A stretch of 34,118 nucleotides of DNA from Pseudoruminococcus sp964385235 (GTDB taxonomy: Bacteria > Bacillota > Clostridia > Oscillospirales > Acutalibacteraceae): contig CAYLOD010000010.1 of assembly GCA_964385235.1 (NCBI GenBank), positions 1-34,118 on the forward strand, in the 5' to 3' direction. Of the stretch, positions 8,101-15,753 are shown piece after piece. Position numbers and translations under genes: made by a program. The notes beneath the pieces are model-generated. The model worked only from the letters and a program-made list of their open reading frames with translations, was not told the origin of the DNA and did not search any database. Each line of letters opens with the position of its first letter. Positions within the stretch are counted from its first letter, which is position 1.

Positions 8101-10952
8101 AGCTTGTTTGACGTCAATGTCTTTGTGTTGAGCGATGTCGTGCCGGAGGAGGACACATACGCGTACTGCGCCGCCGAACCCCACGGGGATTTCTTCTCGA
8201 CAAATACGGTCGCCATATGCGCATAGGTCGGTGCCGACGCACTGTTATTTCCGTTAATGATGATGAAGTTCTTATTCTTGTCGTAATTCAGATCATGTGT
8301 CTGAACGTTGTCGCTGTTGCGTACTACGATCATGTTGGTATATTTTTCCTCAAGATCATAGTAATAGTAGCCTGTAGACGCGTCATGAGTAAGCTTCAGT
8401 TCGGGGTATTTGCTCCACTCGCCCGCGTTCAGGAACGCGGTATTCTGCTGACCGGGACCTCCATTACTGAACCACGCGTACATATAGTAGCCGCTGCTGT
8501 TTCCGAGCGCCGAAAGGTCGAACCAGACCCTTTTCTTGCCCTTCTCGGGAGCGTTCTTGTCCTTGGGAACATAGATAAGCTTGCCCATAGCGTCATTTAA
8601 AGCCGCGAGATATTTATCTACTTCGTCCTGAGTGAGAACTGACGAAAGAGCCGCTTCGGCGGCGCTGACGACGTCCCTGAGGTTTTCGAGCGAACCTTCG
8701 GCGACTGAGGAACCCTCATTCTCTATAATATCATTTGCTTTCTCTATAGCCTCCAGAAGCTGACTTGTGTCGCCGATGTTTTTAACTTTATTGACAGCCA
8801 GCGCAAGCTTCTTGATAGCTTCCTCTATCGCTGTTTTGCTGTTTGAGGATTTTAGCGCGTCCGCTTCGTCTATCGCTGCCTGAAGTTCGGGGATCGCGGG
8901 TGACCCCTCGTTTGCCAGCTTGGTGTTTTCCGCCTCCGTGAGCAGGGCGTTGAGCCGGTCACGGTACGGCTGAATCGGATCAAGCGAATCTATCTTTGAC
9001 CTGAGTTCCGCACACTTTGCCTCAATCTCATTCTGAGTTATAGCGCCGCTGTTCTCCTTGGCGGCGTCAACCATATCCTGAGCCTGTCTGCTGACAGTAA
9101 CCATCGGCGCGTAACTCTCGGAGGTGTATTCCGCCTCCGGCTTTGAGGCAGCTTCGGCTATAAGCTGTTCAAGCTTTGTCGTGTCTACCGGCCTGGACGT
9201 AAGCGCCGCCATAGCATCTTGTATCTTTTCTGTTTCCGCGTCGTATATTTCGTCTGATTGGAGAACGGGGTTGTTGTATACCTCTTTGGCGGCGTTCAGC
9301 ACGCCAAGGAATTTATTCCAGCTTTCATCTGTATAATCCCCCTTATAGAGCTGATCCGCGACGCCTATAGCCGCCTTAAGCTTTCTCTTGGCGGCGGAGT
9401 CGGAGTGCGTTTCCACAAGGTAGGAAATCTTGGGGTGTGACAAGCTGTTGTTTTTATATGCTTTCGCGTATACTGTTACATAGTCCTGCGCACCGGTATA
9501 GATCGCCGCCGCCTCCTCGCCTGAGAATGAGCGCGCGGTGCTGTTCGCCGGGTCGATAACGATATATGAGGATCTCTTTGTGATGGAGTTATCGCTGCCG
9601 CTCCTGATGTCCGACAGGGTGTAAGCGGCGCCGTTTGCCCCGACATTCAGTGAACCGCTTGTGTCCAAAGTTCCTTTTCCGTCTCTGTATATCCACCAGC
9701 CGTAGCCGCAGTATGTCATGCTTCTGCCGGAAAGAGTCGGCTGAACGGATTTGTCATTTACGCCTTTTGTTTTTACAAAGTAAACAGTCTGCGGGGCGTT
9801 GCAGTAGGCGATAAGTCTGCCCTCTAAGTTCGTCTTTCCGTTCCAGTCGGAGCTCATATAATAGTAGAGCGGTGATTGCAGTATCTCGACATAGATATTT
9901 CTGTCGCTGCTGTCAAGATACCATACGTTGAGGAACTCGCAGCTCTGTGTGCCGTCGCCCTTATCAACCAAGCCCGGACCCTGACGGGAAACGATCATGC
10001 TGAACCACGGAACCATTCTCGCGCCCGATCCTCCCACAGCCTCAGCCATCTTGGTCGGTGAGAATGTATGCTCAAACCAGTCGGTCGAGTTTACGCTCTG
10101 ATCCATTTTTGTCGAAGGACCGCGGAAATTTGCGCCGTTTTTATCGGGGGCATTCCATGTTCCGGCAGGTTCAATCTCATTTGCCGCGGATTCTATCGTG
10201 TTCATCTCATTGACGGTAAAATCGGTGTTAAAATTGACGGAATGTTTTGTGATTGTTTTATTCGCGTCCTCCCAGTAGTCTATATTGTCCGTATAGTCAA
10301 AGCCGCCGTTTTTCTTAAGCAGGTATGACCATGTGTAGATAGCCGGGTCAAAGTAATTGTCGGTTCCGATAGCGTTCGGGTCGCGGCGGACGTGTATAGT
10401 TACATCGTCGTTGCTCCTCGTCCTCGGCGGCTTGTAGATCGTCGTCGGGTGGTGGCGCGATACAGGACCTCCGCTCGTGCCGACAGTATATGTTACAGCC
10501 AGCGTCGTCGCCATTTTCTTCTTTCCGAAGGCGTCGGACGACATCGCGTAAGCCGTCAGTGTCAGCGTACTGTTTGTCTGATCATACTCGGAATGGACAT
10601 ATGTATTATACGGACTTGTGTCGGTGCCTATATTCGCGACCTGCGCGGCGTTAAAATCCGGGGTTTCACCCTGTTCTTTAAACAGAATATACTCCTCGCC
10701 GGTACTTGCTCCCGGGGAAACCTCGGGGAGAGCCGCGCTCTTATCGTAATATTCCGCGCTGTAGTCAAGCGCGGACTTCGCGTTGAGATACGCCTGCCGC
10801 TCGTCAACGTTGCCGGATGTACTCTCTATACTTGAAATGGCGACTCCGATAAGCGACGTCGCGAGAATAACGATTACGCAGGATACCACGATAACCGTAG
10901 CCAGCGCGATGCCCTTTTTGCTTCGCGCGGGGCTTTTACTGTGATTTATCAT
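5133..10952 (-). CDS. Giant pilin-like surface protein with FIVAR-like and CBM26-like regions (candidate pilus-tip adhesin)
   Basis: 1939 residues. The N-terminus is a prepilin leader: positive residues, Lys12-Lys13-Gly14, then a hydrophobic helix (15-41). Position +5 of the mature protein is Thr19 rather than the usual Glu, as in GspK/PilX-like tip pseudopilins. Residues about 515-790 are helical, Ala/Glu/Lys-rich repeats resembling FIVAR modules; another helical block sits near 1417-1570. Between and after them are beta-rich aromatic segments: about 804-900 begins VWFDLS, and later ones contain VYFKKPDSW, VWGDVWVTL and LILDDYAGWG. These recall starch-binding CBM25/26 folds. No LPXTG or C-terminal membrane anchor is seen, which fits anchoring through the pilus. 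AAAGGAGA lies 8 bases before the ATG. It is the third gene of an operon with two normal minor pilins. Binding specificity is inferred only. Confidence 0.8.
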   Translation of the reverse strand: MINHSKSPARSKKGIALATVIVVSCVIVILATSLIGVAISSIESTSGNVDERQAYLNAKSALDYSAEYYDKSAALPEVSPGASTGEEYILFKEQGETPDFNAAQVANIGTDTSPYNTYVHSEYDQTNSTLTLTAYAMSSDAFGKKKMATTLAVTYTVGTSGGPVSRHHPTTIYKPPRTRSNDDVTIHVRRDPNAIGTDNYFDPAIYTWSYLLKKNGGFDYTDNIDYWEDANKTITKHSVNFNTDFTVNEMNTIESAANEIEPAGTWNAPDKNGANFRGPSTKMDQSVNSTDWFEHTFSPTKMAEAVGGSGARMVPWFSMIVSRQGPGLVDKGDGTQSCEFLNVWYLDSSDRNIYVEILQSPLYYYMSSDWNGKTNLEGRLIAYCNAPQTVYFVKTKGVNDKSVQPTLSGRSMTYCGYGWWIYRDGKGTLDTSGSLNVGANGAAYTLSDIRSGSDNSITKRSSYIVIDPANSTARSFSGEEAAAIYTGAQDYVTVYAKAYKNNSLSHPKISYLVETHSDSAAKRKLKAAIGVADQLYKGDYTDESWNKFLGVLNAAKEVYNNPVLQSDEIYDAETEKIQDAMAALTSRPVDTTKLEQLIAEAASKPEAEYTSESYAPMVTVSRQAQDMVDAAKENSGAITQNEIEAKCAELRSKIDSLDPIQPYRDRLNALLTEAENTKLANEGSPAIPELQAAIDEADALKSSNSKTAIEEAIKKLALAVNKVKNIGDTSQLLEAIEKANDIIENEGSSVAEGSLENLRDVVSAAEAALSSVLTQDEVDKYLAALNDAMGKLIYVPKDKNAPEKGKKRVWFDLSALGNSSGYYMYAWFSNGGPGQQNTAFLNAGEWSKYPELKLTHDASTGYYYYDLEEKYTNMIVVRNSDNVQTHDLNYDKNKNFIIINGNNSASAPTYAHMATVFVEKKSPWGSAAQYAYVSSSGTTSLNTKTLTSNKLTVSDGSGKYFVAHIAFDDRSKFYIHNGNKTGSNRTVDIKLQPTDFMVLYPDKNLGGSANVAVNADTWEKIRLSKPVTNIKAVSKVSPSHMSYKGGAADIEKLAAGVFVDTAVPASPTITVYFKKPDSWSKRLKATVCQLDGSGNVISNTEQGNLGLITSDEKYYSISLDADRVNAVTITDGSSSSRKTPRLKLATNASGKYYNAQIISEKTGGGFEIKMYTSPQASVSPVDVTFSDNNLDMAFIGGKKQVFENVQDTRPGRKDMSGNGIFKFNGGSIADGYARVGLTKTSTYYDWYAYKIPASEDDLYTFAVKGLNSSSSSTETKQIHQVWGDVWVTLTANAEMNGSKYKALISTVNPEDNITQENTTVYFTQNTDLISNHGGMKVTMWGTESKVVTLSDTYDGYYRLDVPQNMPFLQLSSVDDTVVYEKTKLQGGDKILYDYSAGAGGSPVWLTYVPPKIAIQRERASAEAVGRGWVIYDYNYNTHASNRVYQAKYLENLANKDNPENRYDDNNPSRHRARANLLAEWTIAYKNLYNAISSGRSYLTSDGRGNPKWYPESADDTSGSSYTSASIAALYDAVKAALTEYESSSPSLQRLKDCVNDIQERINELEPDNSSKAVLILDDYAGWGTTGIVIEYKDTFGVTQQVPVTSQNTRGEPTIYIDAPITNVRFGNGHEWGSYQSEIAAGEEWVYNNCPDPTLGLGGWTRNNQENYFIITGEQYTQHGTEDRIVGDAATEENFTLYFEHDLSITYKPTAGAAERTYLIPAGAYHINLPDYQTYYAGSGLPPDKINLYSMTAEKYFTNLKNEGMSDIGVESDTLGWTNSGNIKNHVGPYTHSGDVNFIAMSGSLNGTYTINGGGCYFRWEGATDCTVEDGTVIEAESFTIASPEKISAASGYGPSFILQSSDPAATTTTITFLTNTIISYRDTSGDLVEYTIYEGTYEFVDPLAQINLFDKSSWDTGIRQAGSGGGTGAFLSDPRYSTE

Positions 10953-10993
10953 AAAACAAATCTCCTTTCCGAATTACAACACTTGACAGAGTA

Positions 10994-11572
10994 TCAGGGA
11001 ACCATTCTGAACGCGAAGCAGTGTACCCCCGTACCCGAAGGGTAGACCTCATTTGTCAGATTGATTCCCGCACCGTTATTAAGTACGATAGTGTCGCTGT
11101 ATTGATCATTAAATTTGTTGTTCATTGTTATTACATATGTTATAGTATTCTTTTGGTTATCCTTATCCGCAAAAGTCGTGTAATGCTGATAACTCCCTAT
11201 GTTGTCACAGGAGATAATATTGGTTGTTCCGCCGGAGCCGTTGCTCATGAAAAACGTCATTCGCCCTTCATCCGAGTTATAGAGGAGGTAGTATGTATTA
11301 TTATCCGCCACAAACGAGCTTGTTCCGTATGATGTTTCCTCCTGAATAGAGTAGGCAGCCCGTGCGTATCTCGCGTAAAACTTCTCAAAGCTTACGGCTT
11401 CATTCTTGCTTTGTTCGATCTGCGTACTCTCGCTGTATCTGTCTATCGTTGACGAAATAATGCCTACGAGCATACCCGAGCATATAGACATAATAGCCAT
11501 TACGACGACAAGCTCCGTAAGTGTAAACCCACGCTTGTTTACTCTATGATTTCGCTGTTTTTTGCAACGCAT
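10994..11572 (-). CDS. Type IV minor pilin/pseudopilin
   Basis: 192 residues from ATG 11572. A GTG three bases upstream is less well spaced from the GGAGGG site. The class III leader is short and basic and ends Lys-Arg-Gly15, followed by FTLTE with Glu20 at mature position +5 and a hydrophobic alpha-1 helix to about residue 42. The prepilin peptidase should cut after Gly15. The remaining globular part (about 50-192) is Ser/Thr/Tyr/Asn-rich and not recognisable. It resembles GspJ/PilW-type minor pilins in position and size. It sits 20 bases after the first pilin gene and 41 bases before the giant pilin gene, so the three are probably co-transcribed and form the tip complex. Confidence 0.8.
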   Translation of the reverse strand: MRCKKQRNHRVNKRGFTLTELVVVMAIMSICSGMLVGIISSTIDRYSESTQIEQSKNEAVSFEKFYARYARAAYSIQEETSYGTSSFVADNNTYYLLYNSDEGRMTFFMSNGSGGTTNIISCDNIGSYQHYTTFADKDNQKNTITYVITMNNKFNDQYSDTIVLNNGAGINLTNEVYPSGTGVHCFAFRMVP

Positions 11573-11592
11573 CACAGCCCCTCCTTCTCATA

Positions 11593-12102
11593 TCATTCGG
11601 CTATGGTAAACGCTGTCACGGTAATAAACCCCTCGGTGGACGTGACAGCCGCCGTGACTTTATATCCGTTAAACGTCGTATCGATTGTTCCCGGCTTGTT
11701 CGTCACAAGGTTATTAACACGTTCTATCGTGAACTGTCTGTCAACTTTACCGATCGGCAGCGTATTGTCCGGAAAAGCAGATGAAGATGACAGGTTGTCA
11801 ACATATACAGCCTCTGCTATATCCTCCAGCCCCCTATATGTCGGAGTCGCGCTGCTGCTGTACACAAGGTCGTGAATATCCGCTTCGTTAACGCCCGCGA
11901 TCGTTGAAACAACGGTGTCGGCTATGCCCTGCGCTTCGACAGACGCTTCCTCAACGCTCCTGTTGCTGAGTATCGTCGAGTATCCGCTCACTATGGCACT
12001 CATCGTAACGGAAAAGACAATGGATACTACCGCTAACGCCACGACGACCTCGACCAGCGTCATTCCTTTTTTGCTTTTTCGCAGCCGTCTGAATCTCTTC
12101 AT
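11593..12102 (-). CDS. Type IV minor pilin/pseudopilin, first gene of the operon
   Basis: 169 residues if started at ATG 12102, which gives a normal prepilin leader (MKRFRRLRKSKKG) followed by MTLVE, with the cut after Gly13 and Glu18 at position +5. A further in-frame ATG at 12141 would add 13 residues, but its RNA lies almost at the promoter start and lacks a ribosome binding site. GAAGGG lies about 12 bases before ATG 12102. The hydrophobic helix spans about 14-37. The rest is a small pilin head with no recognised domain. It resembles GspI/PilV-type minor pilins. It is the promoter-proximal gene of the three-gene pilin operon. Confidence 0.78.
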   Translation of the reverse strand: MKRFRRLRKSKKGMTLVEVVVALAVVSIVFSVTMSAIVSGYSTILSNRSVEEASVEAQGIADTVVSTIAGVNEADIHDLVYSSSATPTYRGLEDIAEAVYVDNLSSSSAFPDNTLPIGKVDRQFTIERVNNLVTNKPGTIDTTFNGYKVTAAVTSTEGFITVTAFTIAE

Positions 12103-12165
12103 GAATATAACACACCCTTCGGATCTGTAATTAAAACACACATATATATAATCATATATAAGCTA

Positions 12166-12193
12166 ATTATACAGCAATTTACATCATAATCAA
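12166..12193 (-). promoter_or_regulatory. Promoter of the minor-pilin operon
   Basis: On the minus strand TTGATT (12193-12188), a 16-base spacer and a perfect TATAAT (12171-12166). Transcription would start near 12158, leaving a leader of about 55 bases to the chosen ATG at 12102. Confidence 0.7.
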
Positions 12194-12250
12194 GTAGAAA
12201 AGAGTACAAAATAATTTGACCCTGTTTGTTAAAAATAACCATACTGCCGA

Positions 12251-12281
12251 GTGCCCCGCCGCGTCTTGACTGCGGGGGCAC
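12251..12281 (-). terminator. Possible terminator hairpin after the DegV gene
   Basis: GTGCCCC (12251-12257) pairs with GGGGCAC (12275-12281). On the minus strand a TTATTTTT run follows only about 15-20 bases later, so it is not a canonical terminator. The loop contains the decamer CCGCGTCTTG, the reverse complement of the start of the terminal repeat. Confidence 0.35.
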
Positions 12282-12290
12282 CCCGCCGCG

Positions 12291-13166
12291 TTATTTTTGC
12301 GAAGGCACTTCGTCGTCATCGGAGATGAAGTAAATAAGACCGAGGGTATTCGGACCGCAGTGGACGGAAACGGAGCAGCCCGCTCTGCATTCAAGTATTT
12401 CGTCAAAATCGAGGAGCTGCGAGCAGCGTTTTTTTACGGCTTCATAGAGCTTTTTGTCAACTCCCGAATGAGTTATAAGTAAAAGCGACGTGTCGATTCT
12501 CTTTTCGGAAGTAAGCATTTCCTCGGCATACTGCGGGAAAACATTACATAGCTTTCCGCGATACTTTTTCTTCACAACGAGTTTGCCGTCCTTTGTTTCA
12601 AGACATGGCTTGAGGTTGAGCATATTCGCTCCGAGCGCGGCTATGCCGCTGCATCTGCCGCCCTTTCTCATGTACTTCAGCGTATCGAGCACAAAGCTGA
12701 CCCTTACCTTTTCGGCGTCCTTTCTGAGCTGCTCAGCGATCTCCCACGCGGCGAGCCCCCGGCCGCGAAGCTGTGAGCCGCGTATTGCCAAAAGCCCCAT
12801 TCCGCTCGATATGCTGCGCGAGTCTATCGGGTACACTCCCGGGAACTTCTCGGCAGCGCGCTGCGCCACATTGTGAGTGACGGTAAACTCAAGGCTTATG
12901 CTCAAGTGAACGACGGTGAAGCCCGCGTCCGTCCACTTTTTGTAAAACTCCTCGTAATATTCAACCGTCGGCGCGGAAGTAGTCGCAAGCTCCCCCGTCT
13001 TATCAAAATAATCGAAAATATCGTCAACGCTCACGTCTACGCCGTCAAGACACGGCTTGTCGCCGAGATTGACGGGCAGGGGTATGATCTCTATATCATA
13101 CCTTTTTATAAGCTCAGGCGAAAGGTCACAGGTGCTGTCCGCGGCAATTATAATTTTATCTTCCAT
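12291..13166 (-). CDS. DegV family fatty-acid-binding protein
   Basis: 291 residues, the normal length. The family's N-terminal strand IIAADSTCDL (about 4-13) and the substrate-contacting segment ATTSAPT (about 57-63) are present. So are the VYPIDSRSIS segment (about 110-119) and the RKGGRCSG loop (about 167-174) typical of DegV. Members bind a fatty acid in a buried tunnel, and many act as FakB. FakB presents the fatty acid to the kinase FakA, which makes acyl-phosphate for phospholipid synthesis. No fakA lies in this window. AGGGGAA lies about 8 bases before the ATG. It is transcribed alone from its own promoter. Cytoplasmic; no signal peptide. DegV versus true FakB function cannot be decided from sequence alone. 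Confidence 0.9.
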   Translation of the reverse strand: MEDKIIIAADSTCDLSPELIKRYDIEIIPLPVNLGDKPCLDGVDVSVDDIFDYFDKTGELATTSAPTVEYYEEFYKKWTDAGFTVVHLSISLEFTVTHNVAQRAAEKFPGVYPIDSRSISSGMGLLAIRGSQLRGRGLAAWEIAEQLRKDAEKVRVSFVLDTLKYMRKGGRCSGIAALGANMLNLKPCLETKDGKLVVKKKYRGKLCNVFPQYAEEMLTSEKRIDTSLLLITHSGVDKKLYEAVKKRCSQLLDFDEILECRAGCSVSVHCGPNTLGLIYFISDDDEVPSQK

Positions 13167-13197
13167 AAAAATATTCCCCTATTCGTTTTTTATTGTT

Positions 13198-13227
13198 ATT
13201 ATACCGCAAATTTCATGCTGTTTACAA
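13198..13227 (-). promoter_or_regulatory. Promoter of the DegV gene
   Basis: Minus-strand TTGTAA (13227-13222), an 18-base spacer and a perfect TATAAT (13203-13198), about 30 bases upstream of the start codon. Confidence 0.65.
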
Positions 13228-13291
13228 TGCTTTTTTAAATATTCCGCTATACATTTTCGTGAAAACGATAAAATCTCCGCGCGAAATCAAA

Positions 13292-13320
13292 GGACGCGGT
13301 ACAATGATTGTATCGCGTCC
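13292..13320 (-). terminator. Terminator of the TraB/GumN lipoprotein gene
   Basis: A near-perfect palindrome: GGACGCG arms at 13292-13298 and 13314-13320 with ACAAT/ATTGT inside and one G-T wobble. On the minus strand the stem is followed by TTTGATTT. It lies 34 bases past the stop codon. Confidence 0.6.
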
Positions 13321-13353
13321 CGCATATATACATATATAATGCAGAATATAGAA

Positions 13354-14445
13354 TTAAGCCGCCCTGCTCTGTACCCGTGAGCCTGTGCTTCCGGGCTTTA
13401 CACGCTCGACGGTACAGCCGCGTTTCTCAAGGAGAGATACTATGCCGCTCTCGCCGTACATATGAGCCGCTCCCACCATGAAAAACACTTTCTTTCCGTC
13501 GTTCATATACTCCTCCGCCTTATCCGCCATACCGGCATTCCTGTTTATGAGCATAGCGTCATTGTATACCTTGTAGTCGTCCCTGAGGTCGACGGGCAGT
13601 TCCTCCATATCGTCTTCTCCGGAAACTTCCTCGCCTTTTTTCCACGCTGTGTAAAGCTCCGTCATTGAATTTTTAATCTCCTCGGCGGCTCCGTCCGCAA
13701 TATATGACCCGATAATCACGTCGGCGAGTTCATCAGATATTTTGTCGAACACCGCAAGCTGTATTTCCAAGTTCTCTACCTCAAGTATTTCCTTGCCGTC
13801 TTTATTTGCTTTTTCCGTCATTATCGACTCCATGGAGTCGTCTGTGTCTATCCCGGACTCCATCAATAAGGAGTTCTCAAGCAGCGATATCCATGTCATT
13901 ACTTTAAAGTTGTCATAGTACGGCATATACATATCCTTATCGGTGAGATATTTTACGGCGGCGTTATATGTTTCCCCGGATATATGATCCTTTATGGTTG
14001 TGCCGTCTGTGTATATCATTTTCTGCATAAGACTGTACATCTGCGGGAGATCATTTAACAAGCCTTCCGTGTCTATCTCAAGCGCGAGATAATCACACTC
14101 GTCGAAAGCGTCCTGAACATAAGACGGCAGGTTTCTGACTTTACCGTCCGTCGCGTGAATAGAGCCGAAAAGATACAGCTCATTGTTACCTTTGGTGACT
14201 TTCCACATGGCGGGTGTAAAATTCGGGTCGTCCGGTACAATATCCTCTGAGGATTCGGCCTTTGAAGATTCCGGCTCCGAGGATTCCGCCGCTGACGATT
14301 GAGAACTTGAGGAACTGCCCGGCTCATGCTTGACGTATGAGGAACTTTCCTCGGTTCCTCCGTCGGAGCAGCCCGTAAATATGACGGACGCACCTATTGC
14401 CGCCGCAAGTATGAAGGACGTTATCCTCTTAAAATTTATTCTCAT
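13354..14445 (-). CDS. TraB/GumN family lipoprotein
   Basis: 363 residues. A lipoprotein signal peptide ends in the lipobox FTGC (Cys26), followed by a Ser/Glu-rich linker to about residue 70. The TraB/GumN domain (about 80-350) starts MWKVTKGNNELYLFGSIH and carries the family's two conserved histidine motifs, GSIH near 94-97 and GAAH near the C-terminus. These are shared with the Tiki metalloprotease-like superfamily, together with LALEID, which supplies the conserved glutamate. The protein is therefore expected on the outer face of the membrane. Substrate and true activity are unknown. CGGAGGT lies 7 bases before the ATG. It is monocistronic, with its own promoter and terminator. Confidence 0.85.
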   Translation of the reverse strand: MRINFKRITSFILAAAIGASVIFTGCSDGGTEESSSYVKHEPGSSSSSQSSAAESSEPESSKAESSEDIVPDDPNFTPAMWKVTKGNNELYLFGSIHATDGKVRNLPSYVQDAFDECDYLALEIDTEGLLNDLPQMYSLMQKMIYTDGTTIKDHISGETYNAAVKYLTDKDMYMPYYDNFKVMTWISLLENSLLMESGIDTDDSMESIMTEKANKDGKEILEVENLEIQLAVFDKISDELADVIIGSYIADGAAEEIKNSMTELYTAWKKGEEVSGEDDMEELPVDLRDDYKVYNDAMLINRNAGMADKAEEYMNDGKKVFFMVGAAHMYGESGIVSLLEKRGCTVERVKPGSTGSRVQSRAA

Positions 14446-14531
14446 AAAACATACCTCCGATACGTTTTATTATTACCGCGTATTAACATAAATCCGATAC
14501 CGCATTATAAATATTTTTCCGTTTAATCAGT

Positions 14532-14560
14532 AGTTTAATGCAATTATCCTATAAAGTCAA
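14532..14560 (-). promoter_or_regulatory. Promoter of the TraB/GumN lipoprotein gene
   Basis: Minus-strand TTGACT (14560-14555), a 17-base spacer and TAAACT (14537-14532). It gives a leader of about 80 bases. Confidence 0.5.
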
Positions 14561-14604
14561 GCAATTAACGCCTGAAATTGATAGCTTTGGACGAAGCATA
14601 AAAT

Positions 14605-14633
14605 TTTACTTTTTCAGCAATATGTGGTATAAT
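14605..14633 (+). promoter_or_regulatory. Promoter of dusB
   Basis: TTTACT (14605-14610), a 17-base spacer and a perfect TATAAT (14628-14633), about 35 bases before the dusB start codon. Confidence 0.65.
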
Positions 14634-14667
14634 AGCATAAGCACATACACATGCGGGAGGGTGATAA

Positions 14668-15642
14668 ATGAAAATCGGAAACGTTGAGATCCGAGGGAAA
14701 GCCGCTCTCGCTCCCATGGCGGGAGTTGCGGACAGAGCGTTTCGGGAGCTTTGCGTTTCGTTCGGCGCGTCATATGTCGTCGGAGAGATGGTGAGCGCGA
14801 AAGGCGTTTCGTTCAACAGTTCGCGCTCAAAAGAGCTTATGGCATTGTCGGACGACGAGCGACCCGCCGCCATACAGCTTTTCGGCAGTGATCCTGAAAC
14901 AGTCGCCGAGGCGGCGCGGACGGCTATGGAGTACAGCCCCGACATAATCGACATCAACATGGGCTGTCCCGCTCCGAAAATCGTCGGGAGCGGCTCGGGT
15001 AGCGCGCTGATGAGGGATCCGAAGCTTTGCGGCAGAATAGTCGGGGCTGTAAGCCGCGCGGTTCCCGTCCCCGTAACGGTAAAAATCCGAAAGGGCTGGG
15101 ACGACAGGAGCGTCAACGCCGTAGATGTAGCTAAAATATGCGAACAGTCGGGCGCGGCGGCGATAACCGTACACGGCAGGACGCGCGAGCAGTTCTACTC
15201 CGGCGAGGTGGATACCGACGTAATAGCTGATGTCAGGAAAAGCGTCAATATCCCCGTTATCGCAAACGGAGATATTAACAGCGCGAACGACGCGGCGGTC
15301 ATGCTTGAAAAAACGGGCTGCGACATGGTTATGATAGGGCGCGGCGCACTTGGCAATCCGTGGATATTCATGGAGATAAACGCGTGGCTCAGCGGCGCGC
15401 ACCCGATACTGAAGCCGACTCCCTCCCAGAGAATTGCCGTTATCCTCCGCCATATAAAGTCAATGTGCGATTATAAGGGCGAGGAAACAGCCATGCGCGA
15501 GGCGAGAAAGCACGTCGGCTGGTACATGAGGGGTTTCCAAAACGCCGCCGCGCTGAGGCGCGAAGCGGGGTACCTCAAAACATACGATGAACTTATAGCT
15601 CTTACTAAAAAGGCTTACAAGCTTATGAGCGCTTCCGCTTAA
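14668..15642 (+). CDS. dusB: tRNA-dihydrouridine synthase, DusB type
   Basis: 324 residues. It reduces uridine to dihydrouridine in the D-loop of tRNA, using FMN and NADPH. The TIM-barrel N-terminus has the flavin motif APMAGVADRAFR (15-26). The catalytic Cys100 lies in NMGCPAPK, where it protonates the uracil ring. Further conserved segments are VKIRKGWDD, VHGRTREQ with the phosphate-binding glycine loop, IANGDI and GRGALGNPW (FMN phosphate). A helical C-terminal domain follows from about 245. One small variation is GSGSGSALM where many DusB proteins have KGAGSALL. GGGAGGG lies 6-7 bases before the ATG. The gene is followed by fabV after 111 bases without a clear terminator. Confidence 0.93.
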   Translation: MKIGNVEIRGKAALAPMAGVADRAFRELCVSFGASYVVGEMVSAKGVSFNSSRSKELMALSDDERPAAIQLFGSDPETVAEAARTAMEYSPDIIDINMGCPAPKIVGSGSGSALMRDPKLCGRIVGAVSRAVPVPVTVKIRKGWDDRSVNAVDVAKICEQSGAAAITVHGRTREQFYSGEVDTDVIADVRKSVNIPVIANGDINSANDAAVMLEKTGCDMVMIGRGALGNPWIFMEINAWLSGAHPILKPTPSQRIAVILRHIKSMCDYKGEETAMREARKHVGWYMRGFQNAAALRREAGYLKTYDELIALTKKAYKLMSASA

Positions 15643-15753
15643 AAAGGTTGCGCGGACCGAACCCTTGCCGTGTAGCAGAAAGTCTGTGTAACGTCACAGC
15701 GGCGGGATAAATTTTACAGTTGAGTATTTTTATTATAAAGGAGTACAATAACA

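Noticed and set aside
15713..15739. Promoter directly before fabV (TTTACA and TATAAA)
   Set aside because: The spacer is only 15 bases, so I could not support it. Read-through from dusB is equally possible.
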